Assembly (NCBI GenBank): GCA_016125505.1
Contig: WGLP01000023.1
Coordinates: 1 to 37,030, forward strand
Length of the DNA stretch: 37,030 nucleotides
From: Gammaproteobacteria bacterium
Lineage (GTDB): Bacteria > Pseudomonadota > Gammaproteobacteria > UBA6429 > Thiohalophilaceae
Reading direction: 5' to 3'
Under the pieces are notes generated by a model, which ran no database searches, was not told the DNA's origin, and was given only the letters and a program-made list of their open reading frames with translations. The position numbers and the translations under genes were made by a program. This document shows, piece by piece, positions 17,462-24,653 of this stretch. Position 1 is the first letter of the stretch. Every line of letters starts with the position of its first letter.

Positions 17462-17840
17462 TCAGGACAGGAACCAGCGGCGCACCGTCTTTTCCTGTGT
17501 GTTCGTTCTTATCGACTATCAGGCCATGCAATTTTGCTTTACCCATGCTGGCGCTGACAGCGGCGCTGGACTGTTTCTCGGCCAAAGCCAGAGTGCGCGC
17601 TTGTTCGAGTTCTTCGGTCAGGCTGTCCACGGTGACATCATGCCGTTGCCGGTGTTCGGCGCGCAGCACATTCAATCTTGCCGTAATCTTGCCGTTGTCT
17701 AAAACTTCTTTGGCTTTGCGGTTTATCGTCGCCGCCTTCATCCGTGAGGCGTCATAAGCCTTCCTGTATGCTTCACTGGCGTTGCCTGTTTCGATGAAAA
17801 GCTGGCAAAACTTTTCCTGCTTCTGTGTCAGACCAGCCAT
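17436..17840 (-). CDS. terS: Terminase small subunit
   Basis: A 134-residue protein opening MAGLTQKQEKFCQLFIETGN, followed by ASEAYRKAYDASRMKAATIN, the standard N-terminal HTH of the Terminase_2 family. A coiled-coil oligomerisation helix follows (VDSLTEELEQARTLALAE). It recognises the packaging initiation site and passes DNA to the large subunit, whose gene overlaps it by 26 bp. Length and position are typical. Confidence 0.92.
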   Translation of the reverse strand: MAGLTQKQEKFCQLFIETGNASEAYRKAYDASRMKAATINRKAKEVLDNGKITARLNVLRAEHRQRHDVTVDSLTEELEQARTLALAEKQSSAAVSASMGKAKLHGLIVDKNEHTGKDGAPLVPVLNVTISPES

Positions 17841-17843
17841 TCA

Positions 17844-18053
17844 TCACCAGCCCTTGTTCGCAGCGATAATTGCCAGAACAAAACCGACAAGCGTGAAGCC
17901 GCCGATGACATACGCCATCCAGATCCCGGCGGAAACGAATATCCAGACCACAAGCGTTACGATACCGCCCATAATGGCAAATACGCCGAGGATCGCCAGA
18001 AACAGCAACGTCATAAACATCATCGATAACCCATCAGCAAGACCATCCATCAT
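17844..18053 (-). CDS. Small membrane protein, possible holin
   Basis: A 69-residue protein with two or three hydrophobic helices (about residues 11-30 and 32-64; MTLLFLAILGVFAIMGG and VGFVLAIIAANKGW). The chosen start makes an ATGA overlap with the upstream Cys-rich gene; an upstream extension in the same frame lacks support. Size and topology fit a class II/III holin, but it sits beside the terminase, far from the endolysin. Unrecognised otherwise. Confidence 0.6.
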   Translation of the reverse strand: MMDGLADGLSMMFMTLLFLAILGVFAIMGGIVTLVVWIFVSAGIWMAYVIGGFTLVGFVLAIIAANKGW

Positions 18054-18277
18054 TGGGTTCCCTCCGGGGCTTTCGACCAGTTGTCCCAGTCCGAAACATA
18101 TCCGCTGCGCATAGGTGCCGGCGCGCTGTAATCGGCGACCTTCGACCTGCCGCCACATTCGCTGCATACGTCACGCACTCCGGTGTCGTAGATATACAGC
18201 ATCGGTTCGGTGCATTCGATGCAATGCGCCGGGCGTGTATTGCAGCCAGCGGTGTGAAAATACAGACCTTCGGTCAT
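18050..18277 (-). CDS. Small Cys-rich zinc-ribbon protein
   Basis: A 75-residue protein with Cys pairs spaced like a zinc ribbon (HCIEC near residue 18 and DVCSEC near residue 36). It overlaps the genes on both sides by 4 bp (ATGA), so translation of the three small genes at the head of the late transcript is likely coupled. The function is unknown; zinc-ribbon proteins at this position might assist packaging or transcription, but nothing in the sequence shows it. Confidence 0.6.
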   Translation of the reverse strand: MTEGLYFHTAGCNTRPAHCIECTEPMLYIYDTGVRDVCSECGGRSKVADYSAPAPMRSGYVSDWDNWSKAPEGTQ

Positions 18278-18603
18278 TGCTTCTCCGAAATATAAACCGT
18301 GCCGCCGGTGCTGACCTGAAGAACGGCCGCATGGGTGACGCCAGGCGGGATGTGGAAATCGTAATAGATACCCTTCGGGAAGAAATGGTTCGATGATGTC
18401 GCCTCGACGCCGGAACCGCCGAATTCGATATAAACATCTTCGGTCGCGTAAACGCTGATGATGCGCGTGGCATCGCCAAATGCGGTTCCGTTACGCGCTG
18501 TCGTTCCCGAAGACGTTATGCTGTGCGCGCCGCCGCCCTGCTGTAGCGTGACCGCCGGGATGGCGTTTGCGTTTTCATCGATCGGTAAAATCGGTGCTGA
18601 CAT
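18274..18603 (-). CDS. Small beta-rich virion-like protein, first late gene
   Basis: A 109-residue protein, Gly/Ser/Thr-rich, with predicted strands (ISVYATEDVYIEFGGSG, GIYYDFHIPPGVTHAAVLQV). Such short beta sandwich-like proteins recur near the terminase in alphaproteobacterial phages and may be head or tail accessories. It is the first gene after the late control region and has SD GGAG at the right distance (GGAGAACAGCCG before ATG). No catalytic residues are evident. Confidence 0.68.
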   Translation of the reverse strand: MSAPILPIDENANAIPAVTLQQGGGAHSITSSGTTARNGTAFGDATRIISVYATEDVYIEFGGSGVEATSSNHFFPKGIYYDFHIPPGVTHAAVLQVSTGGTVYISEKQ

Positions 18604-18631
18604 CGGCTGTTCTCCAAAATCTGTTCAGGAT

Positions 18632-18671
18632 GCCGGTACCGCACGAAAGGGGACTATCGTACAGCACCGGC
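18632..18671 (-). ncRNA. Hairpin in the late-transcript leader
   Basis: In minus-strand RNA, two 15-base arms pair completely, with three G-U wobbles, around a ten-base loop (AGUCCCC inside). On the plus strand the three wobbles become A-C mismatches, so the structure fits only the late transcript. It lies 28 nt before the start codon of the first late gene and 6 nt before its SD region. A role in translation, RNA stability or antitermination is possible; it has no T tract and is not a terminator. Confidence 0.6.
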
Positions 18672-18789
18672 CCTGATGGCGACCCTTCGGTGTGGGGTTC
18701 GGGGTAGCGCGTGGTTAAAACTGGTGGCGCCGGGCAGATCAGCTACGGAAACCGCAACTTCCGATTATCGCGTCTTGCGTGCCCGCACC

Positions 18790-18812
18790 AAAAAAAGCGG
18801 CCCGAAGACCGC
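18790..18812 (-). terminator. Rho-independent terminator between early and late regions
   Basis: Minus-strand GCGGTC-TTCG-GGCCGC, a six-bp stem with one T-G pair closed by a UUCG tetraloop, followed by at least seven T residues. It would stop both the early minus-strand transcript and the short RNA from the promoter at 18886-18915. All late genes lie beyond it, so late expression needs readthrough or another promoter. Confidence 0.82.
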
Positions 18813-18851
18813 GTGAAGTTTTGTAAAGCAAGGGGGTTCTCTTCTCCCGAG

Positions 18852-18876
18852 AAAAAGCCGGGCGCAAAAACCCAGC
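18852..18876 (-). terminator. Second terminator-like hairpin, at the late promoter start point
   Basis: Minus-strand GCTGGG / CCCGGC (one T-G pair, eight-base loop) followed by five T residues. It lies about 3-27 nt into the RNA expected from the adjacent promoter, too early for an ordinary terminator on that RNA; it could terminate the early transcript arriving from upstream, or act as a promoter-proximal pause. Confidence 0.5.
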
Positions 18877-18885
18877 ATGGTTAAA

Positions 18886-18915
18886 ATTATAGGGGGCCGG
18901 GGGGTAGGGGGTCAA
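18886..18915 (-). promoter_or_regulatory. Strong sigma70-type late promoter
   Basis: On the minus strand: -35 TTGACC, an 18-bp C-rich spacer, and a perfect -10 TATAAT, 11 bp after the stop codon of the last early gene. Transcription would start near 18879 and run toward the terminase genes, meeting a terminator after about 90 nt. This is the arrangement of lambda pR' and tR'. The match is read directly; regulation by antitermination is inference. Confidence 0.78.
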
Positions 18916-18926
18916 GGAATTTTTTC

Positions 18927-19517
18927 CTAATCCCTGGCAAAACCTTTGCCGAAATGAACGGACAAAGCCCGCAGCCCGGTCTGCATCGACCTGACCCGCG
19001 CCGGGTTTCCGGCGTAAAGATCAAGGCCGCAGACATCCCAGATCACATCCTGTTCGTCCGATTCCAGTTCGGCAAGCGCCCGTTCCAGCGCTTCCTGCGC
19101 CCAGCTTTTGCTGTTCATCCATGCATCGAAATCACCGGCCATGCGGCTGTTCTGGATACGCTCCCGCCACATGACGTTGACGCGCGGCACCTTGCCGGCG
19201 CAAAAATGCAGGTATGTAAACTTGCATCCGGCCTGCCACATCGCTTCGGTGATCGTGCCTGCATCCAGATACCAGTCCAGCTTGCAGGTGATCTTGACCC
19301 GCGCCCTGACCTGCAAAACCTTGCCGTCGTTATCGACTGACGCCGGCTCGTAGACGACGCCGCCGTGCTGCACCCGTTCATCGGGCCCGAATTCGGACAC
19401 CATCGGCGTCCTGAATTTTTTGTGCCTCGGTTCCAGACCTGGTATGGCCCGGCAGGTGACCGCCACCGTTTTGGCGCCTCCCTTGCGTTTTGCGATTTTT
19501 TTAAATATTTTCTTCAT
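18927..19517 (-). CDS. Last early gene, candidate late regulator
   Basis: A 196-residue protein. The N-terminal 20 residues are very Lys/Arg-rich (MKKIFKKIAKRKGGAKTVAV). The C-terminal ~100 residues follow a pattern seen in alphaproteobacterial DUF6456-like proteins: LDWYLDAGTITEAMWQAG, then a final helical segment ending VIWDVCGLDLYAG...GLRALSVHFGKGF. It is the last gene before the strong late promoter, exactly where lambdoid phages place the antiterminator Q. The Q-like role is a positional inference; I cannot prove the family. It overlaps the upstream gene by 17 bp. Confidence 0.7.
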   Translation of the reverse strand: MKKIFKKIAKRKGGAKTVAVTCRAIPGLEPRHKKFRTPMVSEFGPDERVQHGGVVYEPASVDNDGKVLQVRARVKITCKLDWYLDAGTITEAMWQAGCKFTYLHFCAGKVPRVNVMWRERIQNSRMAGDFDAWMNSKSWAQEALERALAELESDEQDVIWDVCGLDLYAGNPARVRSMQTGLRALSVHFGKGFARD

Positions 19518-20160
19518 CGGTTCTCCCTGTTCTTCCTGCCCTGTTTTTCAAAACTTCCGGCCCCATCGCCAGATTGCGCCGCGCCTCGGCTACCAGTGCG
19601 GAAACGCGCCGGTTTGCTTCCTCCCGTTCTTCCGGCGTCATTTCCGGTTCCGGCTCCGGTTCGACATGCAACGATGCACAGCGTACACGATCACACAGCG
19701 CGATCACGGCCCGTGATTTGCTGACCTGCTGTGCGGCCAGGTCGTGTATCTGGCCCGGCACCGGCTTGCGACCGCGCTTGTCACGGATCAGCCATGCCGT
19801 GATGGCGTTTTCAATCGCCCATTCGGGGAATTCCTTCAGCACCGATACCCATTGCCGGGCAAGGCCTTCATGGATTTCCGGCGGCAACTCGGCAACGTAA
19901 TACTGGCGCAGCAGGACGATGACATGCCCCAGAATGGCTTTCGTGTCGGCGGGCTGAAGATGTTTTTCAGTCTTCGTCCTGACGACAAGCGCCGCTTCCT
20001 TCAGCTGCGTCGTCACCTTCGGCATCGTCCCAACCCGGTACATCCCCGTTTCCAGATCGTGGTTCAGCGAGTCCAGAAACGGCGCGGCTAAATCCTTCAA
20101 GCTGGTTATCGACTGGCCGGTTTGACGCTGGCCTTGCGTGGTCAGTTCTGTGGTTGTCAT
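19501..20160 (-). CDS. Replication-module protein, possible helicase-loader-like
   Basis: A 219-residue helical protein. The middle contains EGLARQWVSVLKEFPEWAIE followed by AITAWLIRDKRGRKPVPGQI, a pattern I associate with proteins beside replication initiators in alphaproteobacterial phages. The C-terminal third is Glu/Arg-rich (PEPEPEMTPEEREEANRRV). The start is well supported by SD GGAAGG six bases upstream, even though it places the first 64 codons inside the end of the DUF1376 gene in another frame. No ATPase motif is seen, so a loader role is only a guess from position. Confidence 0.65.
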   Translation of the reverse strand: MTTTELTTQGQRQTGQSITSLKDLAAPFLDSLNHDLETGMYRVGTMPKVTTQLKEAALVVRTKTEKHLQPADTKAILGHVIVLLRQYYVAELPPEIHEGLARQWVSVLKEFPEWAIENAITAWLIRDKRGRKPVPGQIHDLAAQQVSKSRAVIALCDRVRCASLHVEPEPEPEMTPEEREEANRRVSALVAEARRNLAMGPEVLKNRAGRTGRTDEENI

Positions 20161-20866
20161 AGCTACCTTCCATCAGTTTGGTAAAACTCCGGCGTTGCAG
20201 TAAAAAATCCAGATCGGCGCGGAAGTCGGTCTTCCGCCCGGCGCAGAAATCACTGGCTTCCAGCTTTTCAAGCGCCGCGCGCCAGCCGTCAATGCCGCCG
20301 CTTTCACGCAACCGTGCCGCGATGCCGCGCCTGCGCGTATCGTTCAGCACCTGCGCCACCGGCAGGCCGACGCGCCCGGCAACGGCGTTGTACTGGTCGA
20401 ATGCTTCGCCAACATCATCAGGCGGATCGGATGATGGGGGATCAGGGGGGACAGAAGATACGTCAGTATCTTCTATATTGGTTATTGGTTTTTGGTTAGC
20501 ATTGCTTTTGCATTGCTGCGAAGATGCGCTTGCATTATCTGTTCCCCATCTTTTCAATGCGTTAGCTTTTTTTTGGGCGCTGTTCTCCGCTACTTTTCGG
20601 AGAACATCAACGACCTTTTTGTGACGCCAAAAGGAGTCGGTGATCTGAAACTTTTCGGCAATCGTGGGCCGAATTCTTTTCCATACCTTCGGACTGACCT
20701 TGGCGATTGTCGCCAGTTTTTTGTCATCATCGGGCAGGCCTTCCTTGCCAGCCTGGTAGTGGGCGATTATCAGCATCCAGTAGGCACCGATTTCCGTGGC
20801 GTCCATATGCATGGTTCCAGAAAGAAAATCGCCGATATGAAACGGAACTTCGATAACGTGCGTCAT
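19967..20866 (-). CDS. DUF1376-domain replication protein
   Basis: A 299-residue protein whose first ~95 residues match DUF1376: VPFHIGDFLSGTMHMDATEI, then GAYWMLIIAHYQAGKEGLPD and AKVSPKVWKRIRPTIAEKF. This domain resembles phage replication-initiation (O-like) winged-helix proteins. An acidic Pro/Asp linker follows (about 138-150), then a C-terminal domain ending SFTKLMEGSYDN, the usual family end. The frame continues about 60 residues further inside the next gene. It overlaps the methyltransferase gene upstream by 4 bp. An origin inside the gene, as in lambda O, is possible, but I saw no iterons. Confidence 0.8.
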   Translation of the reverse strand: MTHVIEVPFHIGDFLSGTMHMDATEIGAYWMLIIAHYQAGKEGLPDDDKKLATIAKVSPKVWKRIRPTIAEKFQITDSFWRHKKVVDVLRKVAENSAQKKANALKRWGTDNASASSQQCKSNANQKPITNIEDTDVSSVPPDPPSSDPPDDVGEAFDQYNAVAGRVGLPVAQVLNDTRRRGIAARLRESGGIDGWRAALEKLEASDFCAGRKTDFRADLDFLLQRRSFTKLMEGSYDNHRTDHARPASNRPVDNQLEGFSRAVSGLAEPRSGNGDVPGWDDAEGDDAAEGSGACRQDED

Positions 20867-22113
20867 GCTTCCAACTCCCTGAACAGCGGGCCGTGATCTG
20901 CCTTTTTCTCTTTAACATTGCACTGAACTTCTTTCATGTCGGCCCGCAGACGGTCACGGGCGATCTGGCAATATTCTTCGTTCAGTTCGACAAGAACGGC
21001 GTCGCATTCAAGACGGGCTGCCACAAGCCCTGTTGTTCCTGCACCACCGAACGGGTCAAGCACCAGCCCACCTTTCGGGCATCCGGCAACGATACAGCGT
21101 CGCACCAGTTCTGGCGGGAACGTAGCAAAGTGGGCGCCTTTGAACGGCTGCGTGGCAATCTCCCAGACCTGAACCGGTGCCGGTTCATAATTCCGCAGGT
21201 TGCGGCCATTAACCTGCTGTTCCTCTTTGGTCATCAGATCCCAGCGATCATTGAAACCGGCATGACGGCGCGAATGTCCGCGCTGCTTGTCAGATTTAAC
21301 ACCTTTCTGTCGGCCGTTTTTGTGGAATGAACCATGCGCGCCAGGCCCGGTATCCCATCCGTCTGGCATTTTGTAATTTCCGCGCTGTTTCCTTTTTCCG
21401 GGCTTTCCTCCTGTATACGATCCTCCACGGAACCCGTTCGCATCTTCGTCCTGCGTTCTGTTTTGGCGCGCACCTTCTGCGTTCCAGAAATAACGCGGCG
21501 ATTTCGAGAATAGGAATATTTTTTCATGCGCCGTCGCTGGTCTGTCACGCACGGATTCAGGCATCGGGTTCGGTTTTGCCCAGATGATTTCTGACCTTAC
21601 CCACCAGCCATTTTCCTGCATGGCGATGGCAAAGCGGTTTGGGATCATGCACAGGTCTTTCGGCTTCAGATAGCCGCCGGCACGAATGCGCCCATTTCCA
21701 TGGGCATGCTGTTTCCCGCTTAATGTTGAATGGTTGCCTATCCTCTCCTTCGATCTGGGATCGCTCTCGTAAATCGGCCCGACCGTCGAAAACGGCTTGT
21801 CGCGGAACGTCCTGTTATCGCCACCGGCAGCCTTCGTATCCGCAGCGCTGCGTCCGTTCGGCGTGGTAGCGTAGCAGTCGCCATAATTGACCCACAGTGT
21901 TCCTGTTGGTTTCAAAACGCGGCGAATTTCATCGAAAACATCCATCATTTTTTCAAGATGTTCACCAAGGCTGTGTTCAAGCCCTATCTGACCGTCAACG
22001 CCATAATCGCGCAGCCCCCAGTAAGGCGGGCTGGTCACAACGTAATCCACGCTGTCGTTTTCCAGTGTGCGCAGCATTTCAATGCAGTCGCCATGAAGTA
22101 TTTTTACTGTCAT
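20863..22113 (-). CDS. Beta-class DNA methyltransferase (N4-cytosine or N6-adenine)
   Basis: A 416-residue methyltransferase with catalytic motif IV first (TSPPYWGLRDYG, residues 27-38) and the AdoMet-binding motif last (DPFGGAGTTG, about 353-362), the beta-class order. The TSPPY form favours N4-cytosine but occurs in N6-adenine enzymes too. The central part (about 105-300) contains a long Gly/Arg/Lys-rich target-recognition region. I place the start at the Met that gives an ATGA overlap with the C5 methyltransferase gene. No restriction enzyme gene is adjacent, so it is likely an orphan modifier that protects phage DNA. Confidence 0.88.
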   Translation of the reverse strand: MTVKILHGDCIEMLRTLENDSVDYVVTSPPYWGLRDYGVDGQIGLEHSLGEHLEKMMDVFDEIRRVLKPTGTLWVNYGDCYATTPNGRSAADTKAAGGDNRTFRDKPFSTVGPIYESDPRSKERIGNHSTLSGKQHAHGNGRIRAGGYLKPKDLCMIPNRFAIAMQENGWWVRSEIIWAKPNPMPESVRDRPATAHEKIFLFSKSPRYFWNAEGARQNRTQDEDANGFRGGSYTGGKPGKRKQRGNYKMPDGWDTGPGAHGSFHKNGRQKGVKSDKQRGHSRRHAGFNDRWDLMTKEEQQVNGRNLRNYEPAPVQVWEIATQPFKGAHFATFPPELVRRCIVAGCPKGGLVLDPFGGAGTTGLVAARLECDAVLVELNEEYCQIARDRLRADMKEVQCNVKEKKADHGPLFRELEA

Positions 22114-23741
22114 TCCGCAGCCTCCATCATGTGAAACACCGAGGCTGGCACATTGGCGCGGACGATGGCCGCAGCCAGCGGCGGGCAGACCGAATTGCCG
22201 CACATCCTGACCTGCGCCGTTTTGTTCAGCGCCGCGCCATCGGCCATGCGATCGATGATGTAGGAATCGGGAAAGCCCTGCGCGCGGTAGAGTTCGCGCG
22301 GCGTCAGCATCCGCATACCGATGTCAACGATGGCGTAGTCTTCGCCGTGGATCGTCACCAAGCCGAAACGGTCTTTCGTCGTCACGCTGTGCATCGGCTC
22401 GTTCATATCGCTGCCGATATTGGTGCCGTAATATTTCAGCAGGAATGCCCGGACTTCGGCAAAGTGCGTGCCGCTGGCCGATATGGTATGCAACGGTTCC
22501 GCTATTGTATGGCCGTGCTTGTCGCGGCTGCTGTGCCCGCGCATTTTCATCACATGGCTGGTGACGATCTGGGTCTGTGTCCCGCGTGTTGTAATCGTCG
22601 GCAACGGGGTATCGATTTCAACACCGGTGACGCCGCCAAAATGCTTGGCGAGAAACGCTGTAACCAGTTGCCTGTGATTTTCGGTCGCCACGGTTTCCAG
22701 CGGTCTATCAGCAGTAACAGGCTTTCCGGCATATACCGGGCCCCCAGCGCCGACCAAAAAAGCGCTGCACAGGGCAAACTTATTACCTCCTGCTGTGACA
22801 GTGCCCAGCGGTTTCTGATGGTCGAGAACGCGCGGAGATTGCCCTTTGCGCTCACCATACCCCATCTGGATCATGGCAGGGACAACGACTGCTTTTTCGC
22901 CGCGCCTGGCTGCCGTAATCGTCTTGAACGGTTCGGCCAACGGTTCCAGCCTGCCGCCATGCGTCAGGTTCAGGATGAACGGTTCCTGTGCGTCGATCAC
23001 GAATTTCTGGATGCCTTTGGCGATCCGCTTCATCGTGTTTTCTGCCAGCGGCCTGTCGCGCTCGAAAATCGACGGGCAGGGAATAGACCAGTCGATACAT
23101 TCCGCTGCCGTCCGGTACGGCAACAAGCCCTGACCGTGCGTCGGTTCCGGCCACACAATGGGCTGGCCGTCACAGCGGGCGATCAGGAACAGGCGCTTGC
23201 GGATCGTCGGCACGCCGTAATCACAGGCGCGCAGTTCTTTCCATTCGACCCGGTATCCATGCCGTTTCAGGGCATTGACGAAAGAATTGAATGTCTGCCC
23301 TTTACGTTTCGGGCAGGGCCTGCCTTCATCGGTCAGCGGCCCCCATGTCGTAAATTCTTCGACATTTTCAAGGCAGATGATTTTCGGCTTCTGGCCATCG
23401 GGCAGGCTGGCCCAGCGCAGGACGACCCATGCCAGGCCGCGTATCTTCTTTTCGACCGGGCGACCGCCCTTGGCTTTGCTGAAATGCTTGCAGTCAGGCG
23501 AAAACCACGCCAGAAGAACGGGCCGCCCCTTAAGGATTTTGCGCGGGTTTATATCCCAGACATCTTCGCAATAATGGGTTGTCAGCGGATGGTTTGCTTC
23601 ATGCATGCCGACGGCTTCGCGGTCATGATTGATGGCAATATTCACCGGACGATGCAGCGCCATTTCGATGCCGCAGCTGGCGCCGCCGCCACCGGCGAAA
23701 TTGTCCACGATTAGTTCGTTATCAAGGGTCATCTGGTACAT
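22110..23741 (-). CDS. C5-cytosine DNA methyltransferase with repeated recognition region
   Basis: A 543-residue enzyme. Visible motifs are I (DNFAGGGG, 13-20), IV (SPDCKHFS, 81-88, catalytic Cys84, in place of the usual PPCQ), VI (ENV, 125-127), VIII (RKRLFLIA, 181-188), and near the C-terminus RELYRAQGFPDSY and GNSVCPPLAAA (IX and X). Between VIII and IX lie about five copies of a ~45-residue unit of the form P-L-x-T-I/V-T...LVxAFLxKxxG, an unusually long modular target-recognition region. The start makes a TGATG junction with the upstream gene. Likely role: modification of phage DNA against host restriction. Confidence 0.88.
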   Translation of the reverse strand: MYQMTLDNELIVDNFAGGGGASCGIEMALHRPVNIAINHDREAVGMHEANHPLTTHYCEDVWDINPRKILKGRPVLLAWFSPDCKHFSKAKGGRPVEKKIRGLAWVVLRWASLPDGQKPKIICLENVEEFTTWGPLTDEGRPCPKRKGQTFNSFVNALKRHGYRVEWKELRACDYGVPTIRKRLFLIARCDGQPIVWPEPTHGQGLLPYRTAAECIDWSIPCPSIFERDRPLAENTMKRIAKGIQKFVIDAQEPFILNLTHGGRLEPLAEPFKTITAARRGEKAVVVPAMIQMGYGERKGQSPRVLDHQKPLGTVTAGGNKFALCSAFLVGAGGPVYAGKPVTADRPLETVATENHRQLVTAFLAKHFGGVTGVEIDTPLPTITTRGTQTQIVTSHVMKMRGHSSRDKHGHTIAEPLHTISASGTHFAEVRAFLLKYYGTNIGSDMNEPMHSVTTKDRFGLVTIHGEDYAIVDIGMRMLTPRELYRAQGFPDSYIIDRMADGAALNKTAQVRMCGNSVCPPLAAAIVRANVPASVFHMMEAAE

Positions 23742-24088
23742 CAGCGCCCCCATCCCTGCGGAACGGCAACGATGCCCTTGCGCTGCAATACGGCTTCCAG
23801 CTTTTCCATCGCTTCGTGCCACAGCATGTGCGCCCGCCTTTCCTTGTCCCGGTAGCGGTCTGGGGCCATCAGCTTTCGCCCGTAGTGACGCAACACCAGG
23901 GCATGATCCATCATGATTTCTTTGCCGCGATACAGCGCATCAATGGCCTTCAGGATGTCGATAGGCTTACAGGGGCGCAGGATTTTACCGCACCCGCCGA
24001 TACATCTGGCGCCGTCGTTTTTGGCTGCCTGCGCCGTCATAAACCAGAAAAAGGCTTCTTCGGCATTTTCAAACGGTACGGTTTCCAT
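23741..24088 (-). CDS. Conserved small phage protein of unknown function
   Basis: A 115-residue protein beginning METVPFENAEEAFFWFMTAQ, with GARCIGGCGKILRPCKPIDI (three Cys residues within about ten positions) and a basic helical C-terminal half (MMDHALVLRHYGRKLMAPDR). I recognise the pattern from small conserved proteins in alphaproteobacterial prophages and genomes but know no function. It overlaps its neighbours on both sides by a single base (TAATG upstream, TGATG downstream), so it belongs to one tightly coupled operon. Confidence 0.68.
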   Translation of the reverse strand: METVPFENAEEAFFWFMTAQAAKNDGARCIGGCGKILRPCKPIDILKAIDALYRGKEIMMDHALVLRHYGRKLMAPDRYRDKERRAHMLWHEAMEKLEAVLQRKGIVAVPQGWGR

Positions 24089-24258
24089 TATTGACGGCCC
24101 CTTTCCTTCAGCACGACGCTGACAACGGTGTTCATTTTTTCCAGAGTTTCCTTGACCTTTTTGGCCTCGGAATAGCTGCCATATGTTTTTGTTTCGACCC
24201 GGCCACTGGCATATGTCGTGGTCACGGTTGTCGGTACGCGCTGGGGAAATTTAGGCAT
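24088..24258 (-). CDS. Small hypothetical protein, 56 aa
   Basis: A 56-residue protein read directly on the minus strand: MPKFPQRVPTTVTTTYASGR, then VETKTYGSYSEAKKVKETLE, ending VVLKERGRQ. It has a beta-rich N-terminus and a helical lysine-rich C-terminus. Its start and stop both overlap adjacent genes by one base (TAATG at each junction). That exact tiling between two good genes is strong evidence that it is real. Function unknown. Confidence 0.7.
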   Translation of the reverse strand: MPKFPQRVPTTVTTTYASGRVETKTYGSYSEAKKVKETLEKMNTVVSVVLKERGRQ

Positions 24259-24653
24259 TATCGGGCCTCCCTGATTCCATGTTCAAAAAGTATGCGCGCC
24301 ACCTTGCGCACCGCTTCGGCGGGCGTGGCGGCTTTGACGGTGTAGACATCGAACCCAAGCGCCCGCAACTCGGCATGACGCTTTTTCTGGGCCGCAGATA
24401 ACGATCCCCGGTCGGTCTTCAGTTCGATGAAAATTGTTTTCCCGCCTTTCAGATAGATGATGCAGTCCGGTTCGCCGGTCTTCATGCCGGCCTTGATCTG
24501 CTTCATCCTGTATTGCGGTTTTTGCTTCCCCTCATTTGGGGGATGCGACCAGGCAAGACGTTTCGTGGCGGCGGCCAGACCGTCAAGGTACGTGGCCACC
24601 GCGCACTGCAGGCTGAATTCGTCGAATTTAAAGTCACCTGCGGGAAACATCAT
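24258..24653 (-). CDS. VRR-NUC domain nuclease
   Basis: A 131-residue nuclease of the PD-(D/E)XK superfamily. The motif runs GEPDCIIYLKGG (catalytic Asp63), FIELK (Glu77, Lys79) and a downstream LSAAQKKRHAEL (Gln89), all diagnostic of VRR-NUC. A preceding HPPNEG motif (about residues 37-42) is also typical. Length is normal for stand-alone phage members. By family it may act on DNA junctions or ends during replication or recombination. Coupled to the upstream gene by TGATG. Confidence 0.87.
   Translation of the reverse strand: MMFPAGDFKFDEFSLQCAVATYLDGLAAATKRLAWSHPPNEGKQKPQYRMKQIKAGMKTGEPDCIIYLKGGKTIFIELKTDRGSLSAAQKKRHAELRALGFDVYTVKAATPAEAVRKVARILFEHGIREAR

Noticed and set aside
18700..18790. 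tRNA-like stretch (GGGGTAGCGCGTGGTTA, CCCGCACCA)
   Set aside because: No T-arm consensus and no consistent acceptor or anticodon stems on either strand.
21897..23714. 605-codon plus-strand frame opposite the C5 methyltransferase
   Set aside because: Its length follows from codon bias of the real gene; sequence is Arg/His/Phe-rich without motifs.
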